Positions 17,205 through 26,067 of a DNA stretch of 64,000 nt are shown here, piece by piece; within the stretch, counting starts at the first letter, position 1, and every line of letters starts with the position of its first letter. The stretch lies in NCBI RefSeq assembly GCF_014841105.1, contig NZ_JACYWE010000005.1, positions 1 through 64,000 of the forward strand, in the 5' to 3' direction. The DNA comes from Lolliginicoccus lacisalsi (GTDB lineage Bacteria; Actinomycetota; Actinomycetes; Mycobacteriales; Mycobacteriaceae). The notes beneath the pieces were generated by a model. That model ran no database searches. It was not told where the DNA came from and saw nothing but the letters and a program-made list of their open reading frames with translations. A program made the translations under genes and the position numbers.

Positions 17205-17220
17205 GCCCGCTCTCAGCCCT
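17197..17220. terminator. bidirectional terminator between convergent genes
   Basis: AGGGCTGAG (17197-17205) and CTCAGCCCT (17212-17220) pair perfectly around a 6-nt loop. The hairpin spans both convergent stop codons, so each gene's last codons are part of the terminator. Confidence 0.7.
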
Positions 17221-19795
17221 CGCAGCCGAGCCGGACGAACTCGGGGAATCCCGCCGCCGCATCGGCAGCGCGCGACCGGCCCAGGTTCCAATCCAGCAGG
17301 CTGGCGCCCCCGACCGGGGCAGTGATGATGCATTCCGCGAGCTCTCGTGGCAGGCCCTCGATGATCGCCGGGGTGGCGTCGGGCCCGAGGGAGCGCAGGT
17401 ACTCGAAGTCGATCTTGCCGATCTGCGCGTAGCGCTCGATGTTGTGCTCGGCAACCCACGCCTCGGGGTTGATCAGGCCGACGCCCAGGACCAGCAGAGC
17501 GCCGGAGGCGAGCGCCGCCCGCGGGATCCACCGTCCCGTGCGCATCGCGGTGGCGACGAGCACCAGGACGAGCAGGAGCCCCATCCACAACTCGAAGCCG
17601 ACCACCAGGAGCCGCAGCACGGTGAAACCGTAGGCCTCCTGGTAGACGTGCACGCGATACAGCGCCGAGGCCACCACGGCTAGCGCCAGGATGCCCAGCA
17701 CCCCCAGAGCGGTGGCGAGCAACCCCCGGTCGAGCGGCGTGGCGCGAGGCGCCTTGCGCGCCACGATGGCCACGGTGATCAGCGTCAGGAATGTCACGGC
17801 GACGAGCTGCCCGAAACCCTGGTGCACGTACTGCGCGTACGTCAGCCCCGTGGTGCGCTGCACGTAGTCGTGCCCGCCCCACATGGCGGTGGCCTGGGCG
17901 GCGACGAACGCCACGAAGATGGCGATGAGCATCGCGAGCGGGATGATCCACTCGAACCGTCGGCGCACCGGCGTGCCCGCCGGCAGATTCGCCTTCTCCA
18001 CGGGTGGGGGATTGACCGCCACGTACGAGGCGGCGAGCACGACCCCACCGACGAAGAAGCCAACAAACGCCCGGTTGATGAACCCGTCGACCTGCATGTC
18101 CGGCACGATCCGGTCCGCCCAGGACCCGAAGATCGCATCACCGGAGGCGAACAGCCCCCCGAAGACCACCACTACGAGCAGCGTCACCGCCGCCGTGCGC
18201 ACCACCGGCCACACGCCAGAGCGCCGCGCGAGCACATTCAGGGTGCGACCCAGCAGGGGCAATCCCCGGATGGCCGCGAGCACCCACGCCGCCATCGCGG
18301 CGAGCATCGCCCCGAACGACACCGCGCCGGTCAGGCCTGCCATCGCCAGCACCGCTCCCGCGAGAACCGCGAGCACCGCTAGCCATTCCGCCGCGCGCAG
18401 CACCAGCAACGACGCCAGGGCCAGGCTCGCCACCGTGAGCACGATCGTCCAGGGATCACCCCGGCGAACCGAGCCCGCCAGGATCACTCCTCCCGCCGCG
18501 AGCATCACCAGCAGGAGGCCAAGCCCCATGTTCGACTGGGCCGGCAGGATGATGGCCGCGAGCGCGCCTACCGCGACGCTGCCCAGCACGATGCCGGGGC
18601 GGGCGCGCTGCCCCTCCTCGGGCCACGCGCGGCCAAACAGCTGCGCCACCGTTGAATCGGCGACCGGTGGCGTCGTCGGCCGGATCGGCCCGCTCGCGGT
18701 CAACGTTGCCGCCCCAGCCGGTGCCGGATCGTCAGTCATGAGCCTCTCCTCCGTGTGATCCCCGTCGCTGCGCGGCCGGGGTGCCTTCGGCAGGACGGCG
18801 CGCACGCGCGCGCCCCGCCGTGAATCCTTGTCCGTGCCGCCGACAACGGCGATCGAGCCGCCATGCAGCTCGCACACCCAGCTCGCGATCGCCAGGCCCA
18901 GCCCGGTGCCACCACCGGCGTTGTCCCACGATCCGAACCGCGCGAACACCCGCTCCACCCGATCAGGAGGGATGCCCGGCCCCTCATCGCCGACCTCCAG
19001 CGACCACCGGTCGCCGTCGAGGCAGTCCGCGCGCACCGTGACCGTGCCGCGCTCGGGCGAGTGGCGCACCGCGTTGTCCAACAGGTTCGCCACTACCTGC
19101 GCGAGACGGCCCCCATCGGCCTGGACCTCTCGCGCGCCCTCGGCGATCGCGACCTCGATGCAGATACCGCGCTGCTCGCCACCCTGCGCCCGCGCCTCGG
19201 CAACGCCCTGCTCGATCACCGCTGCCACATCGACCAGGCCGATATCAAGGCTGGCGACGCCGCCATCGACCCTACTGAGATCCAGCAGGTCCGTCACCAG
19301 CCCGCTCAGCCGCTCGGCCTGCGCCAGCGCCGTTCGCAGGCTCTCGGAATCCGGCGACACCACGCCATCAACCAAGTTCTCCAGCAACGCCTGCTGCGCG
19401 GTGAGCGGGGTGCGCAGCTCGTGGGAGACCGTGGCAACAAGCTGCCGTCGCTGCTGGTCCGCCGCAGCGAGATCGCCTGCCATCAGATTGAACGCCCGCG
19501 CGAGCTCACCCACCTCATCGAGGGAGGTCGCGGTCACCCGGCGCGAATGATCACCCGTCGCCATCACCGCGGTCGCGGCGGTCATCTCCCGCAGCGGGGA
19601 CGTCATCCCACGCGCCAGCCATTGCGTGAAGAGCAAGGCCACGACCACGGTCACGGGCATCGTCAGCCAGCCCGGCACGCCCGCGCGCGAGCCCGCTTGC
19701 GCGACCAGGACAGCGACGATGACGCTCGCGCCCACGAGGATGCCCAGCTTCGCCTTGATCGACCGGAAGCCATCGAGCGGCCGCGCCGTGCTCAT
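17213..19795 (-). CDS. sensor histidine kinase continuous with a DUF4173-like polytopic membrane protein
   Basis: An 860-codon frame with no stop. Residues 1-352 are a complete OmpR-class kinase: two membrane helices (about 17-35 and 43-60), HAMP (60-112), dimerisation helix with phospho-His125 (VSHELRTPLT), and an ATPase domain with LLDNAVRHSP, GDEGPGIPP and GGGTGLGLAI. Residues 353-860 are a separate-looking protein with about ten membrane helices that ends in a soluble tail, resembling DUF4153/DUF4173 proteins. These two are usually separate genes. ATG 18739, preceded by a strong GGAGG site, could start the membrane protein alone (508 residues), so a long fusion and a short product may both be made. 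The ATG overlaps the response-regulator stop (ATGA). Confidence 0.8.
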   Translation of the reverse strand: MSTARPLDGFRSIKAKLGILVGASVIVAVLVAQAGSRAGVPGWLTMPVTVVVALLFTQWLARGMTSPLREMTAATAVMATGDHSRRVTATSLDEVGELARAFNLMAGDLAAADQQRRQLVATVSHELRTPLTAQQALLENLVDGVVSPDSESLRTALAQAERLSGLVTDLLDLSRVDGGVASLDIGLVDVAAVIEQGVAEARAQGGEQRGICIEVAIAEGAREVQADGGRLAQVVANLLDNAVRHSPERGTVTVRADCLDGDRWSLEVGDEGPGIPPDRVERVFARFGSWDNAGGGTGLGLAIASWVCELHGGSIAVVGGTDKDSRRGARVRAVLPKAPRPRSDGDHTEERLMTDDPAPAGAATLTASGPIRPTTPPVADSTVAQLFGRAWPEEGQRARPGIVLGSVAVGALAAIILPAQSNMGLGLLLVMLAAGGVILAGSVRRGDPWTIVLTVASLALASLLVLRAAEWLAVLAVLAGAVLAMAGLTGAVSFGAMLAAMAAWVLAAIRGLPLLGRTLNVLARRSGVWPVVRTAAVTLLVVVVFGGLFASGDAIFGSWADRIVPDMQVDGFINRAFVGFFVGGVVLAASYVAVNPPPVEKANLPAGTPVRRRFEWIIPLAMLIAIFVAFVAAQATAMWGGHDYVQRTTGLTYAQYVHQGFGQLVAVTFLTLITVAIVARKAPRATPLDRGLLATALGVLGILALAVVASALYRVHVYQEAYGFTVLRLLVVGFELWMGLLLVLVLVATAMRTGRWIPRAALASGALLVLGVGLINPEAWVAEHNIERYAQIGKIDFEYLRSLGPDATPAIIEGLPRELAECIITAPVGGASLLDWNLGRSRAADAAAGFPEFVRLGCEG
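18743..18752 (-). promoter_or_regulatory. internal ribosome-binding site within the kinase/membrane-protein frame
   Basis: GGAGGAGAGG on the minus strand lies just upstream of ATG 18739, inside the continuous frame. Its strength suggests real initiation there, which makes the long frame a possible read-through of two genes rather than a purely fused protein. Confidence 0.55.
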
Positions 19796-20472
19796 GCCGC
19801 CACCACCATCGCGTAGCCGACGCCATGGACGGTGCGGACCCGGTGGGCCCCGATCTTCGCGCGCAGCGCCTTGACGTGGCTGGCCAGCGTCCGGGTGCCC
19901 GAAGCCTCCGACCAGCCCCACACCTCGCGCATCAGCTCGGCATGCGAGCGCACCACTCCCGGCTCGGTCGCCAGCGCCACGAGCAGGTCGAACTCCAGCG
20001 GGGTGAGGTGCACAGCCGATCCGTCCACGAGGACCTGCCGGGCGCGTGGCTCGATGCTCAGGCCACCGACTGTCACCGCGGACGTGACGACACCTTCCCG
20101 CGACCGCTCGACGCGCCGCAGCAGGGCCTGCACACGGGCGACGACCTCGCGCATCCGGAACGGCTTGGCGACGTAATCGTCCGCGCCCACGCCGAGCCCG
20201 ATCAGCACATCCGTCTCCGAGTCCCGCGCGGTCACCATCAGCACCGGCACCGGGCGCGCACCCTGGATCCGTCGGCACACCTCGAGGCCGTCGAAGCCCG
20301 GCAGCATCACGTCGAGCACCACGACATCGGGCGCGTGCGCCTCGTGGGCGGCGACCGCCCCGGGGCCATCGAAGGCTCGCACGACGCGGAAGCCCTCGGC
20401 CGCCAGGCGATCGCTCAACGCCTGGTTGATGGCTGGATCATCCTCGACCACCAGCACAAGTGGTTCTGTCAT
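19792..20472 (-). CDS. OmpR-family response regulator
   Basis: 226 residues from ATG 20472. The receiver domain has the acidic pair Glu10-Asp11-Asp12, phospho-acceptor Asp54 (VVLDVMLPG) and the conserved Lys in YVAKPFR. The C-terminal winged helix includes LTPLEFDLLVALA and VHGVGYAM. It overlaps the kinase gene by four bases, so the two form one two-component system. The linked membrane protein is a likely target or part of the sensing unit. Confidence 0.93.
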   Translation of the reverse strand: MTEPLVLVVEDDPAINQALSDRLAAEGFRVVRAFDGPGAVAAHEAHAPDVVVLDVMLPGFDGLEVCRRIQGARPVPVLMVTARDSETDVLIGLGVGADDYVAKPFRMREVVARVQALLRRVERSREGVVTSAVTVGGLSIEPRARQVLVDGSAVHLTPLEFDLLVALATEPGVVRSHAELMREVWGWSEASGTRTLASHVKALRAKIGAHRVRTVHGVGYAMVVAA

Positions 20473-20583
20473 GCCGCAAGCGTAAGCGCGCGCTCGCGCA
20501 CCGATCGGGGGCAAAGCGTGGAGATAGTGTGAAGAAACATGCGGTGGAGCTTCGGCAGCGCGCAGCGCTCTCACGCCGCGACG

Positions 20584-20635
20584 CCACACGCGATAGAAGC
20601 TGCGTATAGACCAGGGCAGCTTCTATCGCGTGTGG
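20584..20635. terminator. perfect 20-bp stem-loop upstream of the two-component system
   Basis: Arms 20584-20603 and 20616-20635 are perfectly complementary (20 of 20) around a 12-nt loop. It lies in the 230-bp gap between the SDR gene stop (20703) and the response-regulator start (20472), both minus strand. It probably terminates SDR transcription. The perfect long stem suggests recent origin or selection on the palindrome. Confidence 0.7.
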
Positions 20636-20702
20636 TGGTTTCCGGTGCTTTTGCCAGTGGGAGCCGCCACGCGCCGCCAAGCGCCCGAAAACTCCCGGCC
20701 AG

Positions 20703-21632
20703 CTAGGCGCCCGTGCTGTCGCCGTCCTCGAGCTGCGCGGCCTGCCGGGCGCTCAGCGAGCGGCCGAGGGAACGGACCTCCTTCTCGAGATCCGGGATCA
20801 GCCGCCGCGACATGCCACGCGCGAACTTCACCGCGAGCGGGGCCTGGATCATCGCTCGCGACCAGTACACGGTGCCGACGGAGGCGGGGCTGAACACCCG
20901 CGATGATCGCTTCTCCATGCCGGAGACGATCGCTGCGGCACACTTCTCGACGGTGGTCGTGGAGTGCAGCGGCCAGGGCAGCATCGCGCGGATCTTGCGG
21001 AACGTCGGCAGGTCCGCCTCGGCATCGCGCACCATGTCAGTGTCGATCCAGCTCGGGTGCACCGAGCCGACGGTGACGCCAAGGTGAGCGACCTCCATGG
21101 CGAACGCGGAGGTCAACGATTCCGCCGCGGCCTTGCTCGCGGTGTAGGCGTGCAGGCCGCCAAGCGGGGCGAACGACGCGACGGAGCACACCGTCAGCAC
21201 GTGGCCCCGCGTCTCGGTCACGTGCGGCAGCGTGGCATTGAGTGTGTTCCAGACACCGCCGACATTGATCGCCATCGAGAGGTCGAACGTCGGCTTGCCG
21301 ATCGTGGCCACCGTCCCGTAGGGCGCGATTCCGGCATTGGCGAGCACCACATCGATGCGACCGAACCGCTCGACCGCCGCCGCGACGGCCGCGCGCACCG
21401 CGTCAAGATCCACCACATCGGTCTCGAGGGATGCTGCATTGGCGTCCCCGAGCTCCGCGCACAACGCCTGCATGAGCTCGGGCTCGAGGCCGGCGAGGAA
21501 GACTCGGGCACCCTTCGCGGCGCACCGGCGCGCGACCTCCGCACCGATGCCGCGGGATGCGCCGGTGATGAACACGACCTTCCCGTCGAGGTCGATGCGT
21601 TCGCTGCGGAGCCTGGCAAGTGGATTGTCCAT
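20703..21632 (-). CDS. short-chain dehydrogenase/reductase
   Basis: 309 residues from ATG 21632. The cofactor motif TGASRGIG is at 23-30, NAG at 99-101, and the catalytic Ser150, Tyr163 and Lys167 (YTASK) are in place. A classical SDR of about 250 residues is extended by a 50-residue C-terminal region (GTVYWSRAMIQAPLAVKFARG) seen in mycobacterial membrane-associated members. It oxidises or reduces a hydroxyl or keto group with NAD(P). Substrate unknown. It is divergent from the second DGPF gene. Confidence 0.92.
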   Translation of the reverse strand: MDNPLARLRSERIDLDGKVVFITGASRGIGAEVARRCAAKGARVFLAGLEPELMQALCAELGDANAASLETDVVDLDAVRAAVAAAVERFGRIDVVLANAGIAPYGTVATIGKPTFDLSMAINVGGVWNTLNATLPHVTETRGHVLTVCSVASFAPLGGLHAYTASKAAAESLTSAFAMEVAHLGVTVGSVHPSWIDTDMVRDAEADLPTFRKIRAMLPWPLHSTTTVEKCAAAIVSGMEKRSSRVFSPASVGTVYWSRAMIQAPLAVKFARGMSRRLIPDLEKEVRSLGRSLSARQAAQLEDGDSTGA

Positions 21633-21753
21633 GACCGTCAACCTACCGCCCGGCGGCCGCGCTGGCCCCGTCTCCTGTCGAGAAAGCAGAAGTGGCTCCG
21701 TCCCAGGAGAGAACCCGGCCACAATGGGCTGGAACGCACGCTAGGAGAATCGC

Positions 21754-22161
21754 ATGGCCAAGTACCTGCTGCTCAAGCATTACCGGGGCGCGCCCGCGGC
21801 GGTCAACGACGTGCCGATGGAGAAGTGGACCCCCGGCGAGATCAGCGCGCATGTGCAGTACATGCAGGATTTCGCCGACCGCCTCCAGGGCACCGGCGAG
21901 TTCGTCGACAGCCAGGCCCTCGCCCCGGAGGGCACGTTTGTCCGCTTCGGCGGCGAGGGTCGCCCGCCGGTCACCGACGGGCCGTTCGCCGAGACCAAGG
22001 ACCTGATCGCCGGCTGGATGGTGATCGACGTCGACTCCCACGAGCGGGCCCTCGAGCTCGCCGCGGAGCTTTCCGCCGCCCCGGGAGCGGGCGGCAAGCC
22101 GATCCACGAATGGCTCGAGCTGCGCCCGTTCCTCACCGCGCCGCCCACCATCACGGAGTGA
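21754..22161 (+). CDS. YCII-related DGPF-domain protein (second copy)
   Basis: 135 residues with the signature VTDGPFAETKDL. AGGAGAATCGC precedes the ATG. Six bases separate it from the following ECF42 sigma gene, the canonical arrangement of this module. It shares fold and motif with the copy at 12802, but the two sequences differ at most positions, so they are paralogues rather than a recent duplication. Confidence 0.9.
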   Translation: MAKYLLLKHYRGAPAAVNDVPMEKWTPGEISAHVQYMQDFADRLQGTGEFVDSQALAPEGTFVRFGGEGRPPVTDGPFAETKDLIAGWMVIDVDSHERALELAAELSAAPGAGGKPIHEWLELRPFLTAPPTITE

Positions 22162-22167
22162 CCGGCA

Positions 22168-23310
22168 GTGGACGAGACACTGCTGCGCGCGCTCGTCCCC
22201 GCGGCCACAGGCATCCTCGTCCGACGCGGAGCTGGCTTCGCCGCGGCCGAGGATGCCGTGCAGGAAGCCCTCATCGAGGCGTTGCGCCGGTGGCCGGAGG
22301 AACCACCGCGGGATGCCAAGGGCTGGCTGGTCGCCGTGGCCTGGCGCAAGTTCCTCGACTCCACCCGCGCCGATGCGTCCCGGCGCCGCCGCGAAGCCCT
22401 TGTCGACGCCCAGCCCGCTCCCGGCCCGGCCACGGTGGCCGACGACACGCTCGCGCTGTACTTCCTGTGCGCGCACCCCGCCCTCGCCCCGGCCTCGGCC
22501 ACCGCTCTCACCCTGCGCGCGGTCGGCGGCCTGACCACACGCGAGATCGCGCGGGCCTACCTCGTGCCCGAGGCCACCATGGCCCAGCGCATCAGCCGCG
22601 CCAAGCGCACCATCGCTGGAGCGCGCCTTGATCAGCCCGGGGATGTCGCGACCGTGCTGCGCGTGCTGTACCTGGTGTTCAACGAGGGCTACTCCGGGGA
22701 CGTCGACCTTGCCGCCGAGGCAATCCGGCTGGCCCGCCAGCTCGCGAGCCTGACCAGCCACGAGGAGGCGGTCGGCCTGCTCGCGCTGATGCTGCTCCAC
22801 CACGCCCGCCGTCCGGCGCGCACCGGCCCCGGCGGGATCCTCGTGCCTCTCGCCGAGCAGGACCGCGGCCTATGGGACACCCGCATGATCGCCGAGGGCG
22901 TCGACCTGATCCAGTCGGTCCTGGCCCGCGACCGGCTGGGGGAGTACCAGGCGCAGGCCGCCATCGCCGCCCTGCACGCCGATGCCCCCACCGCCGCGGA
23001 GACCGACTGGCCGCAGATCGTCGAATGGTACGACGAGCTCGTGCGAATCACCGGCAGCCCGGTGGCCCGCCTGAACCGGGCCGTCGCCCTCGGCGAGGCC
23101 GACGGCCCCCGGGCCGGGCTCGCGGCACTCGCCGCGCTCGATCCTGGATTGCCCCGCTACACCGCCGTCGCGGCCTACCTGCACGAGCGTGACGGCGATC
23201 CGGCCACCGCGGCACGGCTCTACGCCGCCGCTGCTCAAGCAGCCCCTAGCCTGCCCGAGCGCGATCACCTGATGCGGCAGGCCGCGCGGCTCAACGCAGG
23301 GCCGCGCTAG
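22168..23310 (+). CDS. ECF42-type RNA polymerase sigma factor with C-terminal TPR-like domain (second copy)
   Basis: 380 residues from GTG 22168. Region 2 is GFAAAEDAVQEALIEALRRWP, ending KGWLVAVAWRKFLDSTR. Region 4 is ALTLRAVGGLTTREIARAYLV with MAQRISRAKRTI. The C-terminal helical extension (VLYLVFNEGYSG, LALMLLHHARR, IAALHADA) is shorter than in the copy at 14023. It should direct RNA polymerase to the DGPF gene and itself, as described for ECF42. The stop codon is part of a 13-bp tandem repeat. Confidence 0.9.
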   Translation: MDETLLRALVPAATGILVRRGAGFAAAEDAVQEALIEALRRWPEEPPRDAKGWLVAVAWRKFLDSTRADASRRRREALVDAQPAPGPATVADDTLALYFLCAHPALAPASATALTLRAVGGLTTREIARAYLVPEATMAQRISRAKRTIAGARLDQPGDVATVLRVLYLVFNEGYSGDVDLAAEAIRLARQLASLTSHEEAVGLLALMLLHHARRPARTGPGGILVPLAEQDRGLWDTRMIAEGVDLIQSVLARDRLGEYQAQAAIAALHADAPTAAETDWPQIVEWYDELVRITGSPVARLNRAVALGEADGPRAGLAALAALDPGLPRYTAVAAYLHERDGDPATAARLYAAAAQAAPSLPERDHLMRQAARLNAGPR

Positions 23311-23347
23311 CTGGCGGTGCCAGCTGGCGGTGTCAGCTGGGGGTGCC
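23309..23347 (+). repeat. three tandem copies of a 13-bp unit at the end of the sigma gene
   Basis: AGCTGGCGGTGCC, AGCTGGCGGTGTC and AGCTGGGGGTGCC follow one another at 23309-23321, 23322-23334 and 23335-23347. The first begins inside the TAG stop. G-rich spacing continues up to the hairpin repeat at 23376. Confidence 0.85.
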
Positions 23348-23375
23348 AGCGCGGGCGGCATCAGCGCGCCGGTTG

Positions 23376-23435
23376 TGTGCGGTTTTGCACCCTCCGCGGG
23401 CCGCCCGAGGGTGCATTCGGTAACACGTCCGGGGG
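23376..23435 (+). repeat. dispersed hairpin repeat, copy 1
   Basis: A 60-bp element opening TGTGCGGTTTTGCACCCT and closing with GGTAACAC and a G-run. TGCACCCT pairs with AGGGTGCA to make a stem, with flanking GTG/CAC. By eye it matches the element at 44510 at about 49 of 60 positions, with the first 18 identical. It lies in the gap after the ECF42 sigma gene and before the LuxR gene. Confidence 0.8.
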
Positions 23436-23509
23436 GTGAGATCGCTAAGCGCACACCGGCCGGGGATCGGGATAGGGTGGGGATGAGGAGACTCCAAGAA
23501 GGTGCCAGC

Positions 23510-25156
23510 ATGACCACCAGCGACTCCCGGGACAGTACCGGCACGGTCGGCCAGATCGAGCGCGGCAGGATGCTTTTTCGCGAGCGCGCATGGGCCGATG
23601 CGTACTCCGTTCTCACCCGGGCAGCTGAGCGGGAACCTTTGTGCCCCAGCGATATCGAGCTGATCTCGACAGCGGCATATGTCATGGGCAAGGATGCCGA
23701 GAGCGATGCAGCGCTAGAACGTGCGTACCGGGGACATAACGAGCGGGGAAGCGCGCCCGGAGCAGCGCGGTGCGCGTTCTGGCTGGGGATCTCTCTGGTC
23801 ATGCGCGGCGAACCAGCGCGCGGCGGCGGCTGGCTCGGGCGCGCGCATGACACGCTCGCCTATGAGCCGGACGATTGCGCCGAGAGCGGGCTGCTGCTGG
23901 TGCCTTCGGGCCTCCACGCGCTTAGCGAGCAAGACTCCGACTCGGCCCTCGCGGCATTCTCCCAGGCCGCCCGCATCGCCGAGCGGTGCGGTGATGCCGA
24001 CCTCGCGGCGCTGAGCAGCCTGGGCCAGGGACAGGCACTGATCCAGCGTGGCGATATACGCCAGGGAGTGGAGCATCTTGACGCCGCGATGGTGGCAGTG
24101 ACCGCTGGTGACGTCTCGATCATTGCGTCGGGGATCATCTACTGCGCTGTCCTGATCGAGTGCCGGCGGATTCTGGACCTGCGCCGCTCCCAGGAATGGA
24201 CGGCCGCGATGTCACGCTGGTGCGGCACCCAGCCTGATCTCGTGCTCTACCGGGGCCAGTGCCTCGTGCACCGCTCGGAGATCCTGCAGTGGCATGGACA
24301 GTGGGCCGAGGCAATGGCCGAGGCGCGCAGGGCTGTCGAGCGGTTGGCGTGGCCGCGGCAGCCCGCGGCAGGGATGGCCTACTACCAGCTCGCCGAGCTG
24401 TATCGCCTGCGTGGCGAGCATGCCGCGGCCGAGCAGGCCTACCACGACGCTGTCGAGCACGGGCATTCGCCACAGCCCGGGCTTGCGCTGTTGCGGCTAG
24501 CCCAGGGCAACGCGGACGCAGCGACGGCATCCCTGCGTCGTGTTCTCGACGAGACCCATGACCAGCCAGCACGGGCACGGCTGCTGGCCGCGCTGGCCGA
24601 GACGCTGCTCGCCGCGGGCGAGGCCAGCAGCGCTCGCACCGCGGTAGTCGAGCTCGGCGAGATCGCCGAGAGCGTGGCAACGCCGCTGCTAGCGGGGCTT
24701 GCCGCCCAGTCGGCTGGCGCGGTACTGCTCGCCGAGGACAAGGCTGCGCAGGCATGTGCTGAACTGCAAGCCGCGCAGCGGGTTTGGCAGGAGCTCGAGG
24801 CGCCGTACGAGGCCGCGCACGCCCATGCGCTGCTCGCCCGCGCCTGCTTGGCGCTCGGCGACACAGACACCGCGCGACTCGAGCTCGAGGCAGCGCGCGG
24901 CACATACCGTCAGCTCGGAGCCGCGCGTGACCTGGCATCGCTGTCCGTCGCGGGCAACCCGGGTGATCTGAGCCCGCGCGAGCGCGAGGTGCTCGCGCTC
25001 GTTGCTGCGGGGAACACGAACAAGCGCATCGCGGCAACACTGGTCCTGAGCGAGAAGACCGTCGAGCGGCACGTCAGCAGCATCCTGTCGAAGCTGCGCG
25101 TACCCAACCGCGCGGCAGCGACCGCATACGCATACCAGCACGGGATCGTGCAGTAG
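23510..25156 (+). CDS. LuxR-type regulator with N-terminal TPR-like repeats
   Basis: 548 residues from ATG 23510, with AGAAGG seven bases upstream. Most of the protein is helical repeats of the TPR type (AYSVLTRAAEREPL, ALAAFSQAARIAERCG, AYYQLAELYRLRGEHAAAEQ). The last 60 residues are a LuxR/GerE DNA-binding domain (LSPREREVLALVAAGNTNKR, LVLSEKTVERHVSSILSKL). There is no N-terminal ATPase, so it differs from LAL/MalT regulators. It probably controls the methyltransferase and membrane protein genes that follow 83 bp downstream. Confidence 0.88.
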   Translation: MTTSDSRDSTGTVGQIERGRMLFRERAWADAYSVLTRAAEREPLCPSDIELISTAAYVMGKDAESDAALERAYRGHNERGSAPGAARCAFWLGISLVMRGEPARGGGWLGRAHDTLAYEPDDCAESGLLLVPSGLHALSEQDSDSALAAFSQAARIAERCGDADLAALSSLGQGQALIQRGDIRQGVEHLDAAMVAVTAGDVSIIASGIIYCAVLIECRRILDLRRSQEWTAAMSRWCGTQPDLVLYRGQCLVHRSEILQWHGQWAEAMAEARRAVERLAWPRQPAAGMAYYQLAELYRLRGEHAAAEQAYHDAVEHGHSPQPGLALLRLAQGNADAATASLRRVLDETHDQPARARLLAALAETLLAAGEASSARTAVVELGEIAESVATPLLAGLAAQSAGAVLLAEDKAAQACAELQAAQRVWQELEAPYEAAHAHALLARACLALGDTDTARLELEAARGTYRQLGAARDLASLSVAGNPGDLSPREREVLALVAAGNTNKRIAATLVLSEKTVERHVSSILSKLRVPNRAAATAYAYQHGIVQ

Positions 25157-25239
25157 GGGATTTCCCTCGCCGCCGGGGGAGGCCGATCGCGGGTCTTTCC
25201 CGATGCGGACGCTCGCCCGATATTTCTACGCTCGAAAGC

Positions 25240-26067
25240 ATGACCCGTTCGATAGCCGAATCGGCCCAGATCCGCGAGGAGGAACGGGCGCGGCTCGGCG
25301 CTGAGATCCTGTCCGTGTCATCGGCGGTTCGCCCCGGTTCACGTTTCCTCGACGTGGGTGCAGGGCCACTCAGTGTCCCGGCCGCGCGCCTGGGTGCCCA
25401 GGTCACCGCCACATCGGCTGATCCCGCGGTGATCAAGCGGCTCACTAGCTGGGCGCAACGCGAAGGCCTGCACCTCGATGCCCGCGTCAGCGATGGCCCC
25501 GGCCTGCCGATGCCCGACCGCTGCTTCGATGTGACGGCATCGCTGAACGGCATCCCGCTGCTACCAGGCATGCGCCAGGGCGTGGAGGAGCTCGTGCGGG
25601 TCACCAGGCCCGCCGGAACTGTCCTTATCGCCGCGTGGGGCGCGCGGCGCGCATCCGAGGTTCTGACCTTTGTCGCGGCGGCGTTGCGGGCCGCGCTACC
25701 TGGGATCGCTCCCACTCTGATGGATCCGGGGCTGCCTGTCCAGGCGCGCGACCCACAGGCACTGGCCAGCCTGCTGCGCAGCGCCGGGCTGGAGGACGTC
25801 CGAGCCCAGGAAGTGAGCTGCTCCGTGCGATTCAGGTCGGGAGCCCACCTCTGGAAGGCATTCGCCGCCAGCAACGCGGACGTGTCCCTGCTCGTCTCGC
25901 GGCTTCCGCGATCCCAGTGCGAAACCGTGCAACGGGTGCTCGACGGGATGCTGCGGGAACGTTCGGGCGGATCTCGTGGCGCGGTCCTGCTCGCGCCCGT
26001 CAACGTCGCGACCGGCATCAGGCCGGGGCAGCGACACAGCGCTCAACACAAGGAGGTCCCCTCATGA
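25240..26067 (+). CDS. class I SAM-dependent methyltransferase
   Basis: 275 residues. Motif I is FLDVGAGPLSVPAARLG near 36-52. A TSADP acidic loop follows strand 2, and FDVTASLNG is the motif IV equivalent. There is no membrane segment. It ends in an ATGA overlap with the next gene. Substrate unknown. Pairing with a LuxR regulator and a small membrane protein suggests a lipid- or signal-related methylation, which is inference. Confidence 0.85.
   Translation: MTRSIAESAQIREEERARLGAEILSVSSAVRPGSRFLDVGAGPLSVPAARLGAQVTATSADPAVIKRLTSWAQREGLHLDARVSDGPGLPMPDRCFDVTASLNGIPLLPGMRQGVEELVRVTRPAGTVLIAAWGARRASEVLTFVAAALRAALPGIAPTLMDPGLPVQARDPQALASLLRSAGLEDVRAQEVSCSVRFRSGAHLWKAFAASNADVSLLVSRLPRSQCETVQRVLDGMLRERSGGSRGAVLLAPVNVATGIRPGQRHSAQHKEVPS

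Noticed and set aside
23309-23435. CRISPR array
   Set aside because: The 13-bp units are directly tandem with no spacers, and no cas gene is present. Elsewhere no spaced repeats were found.
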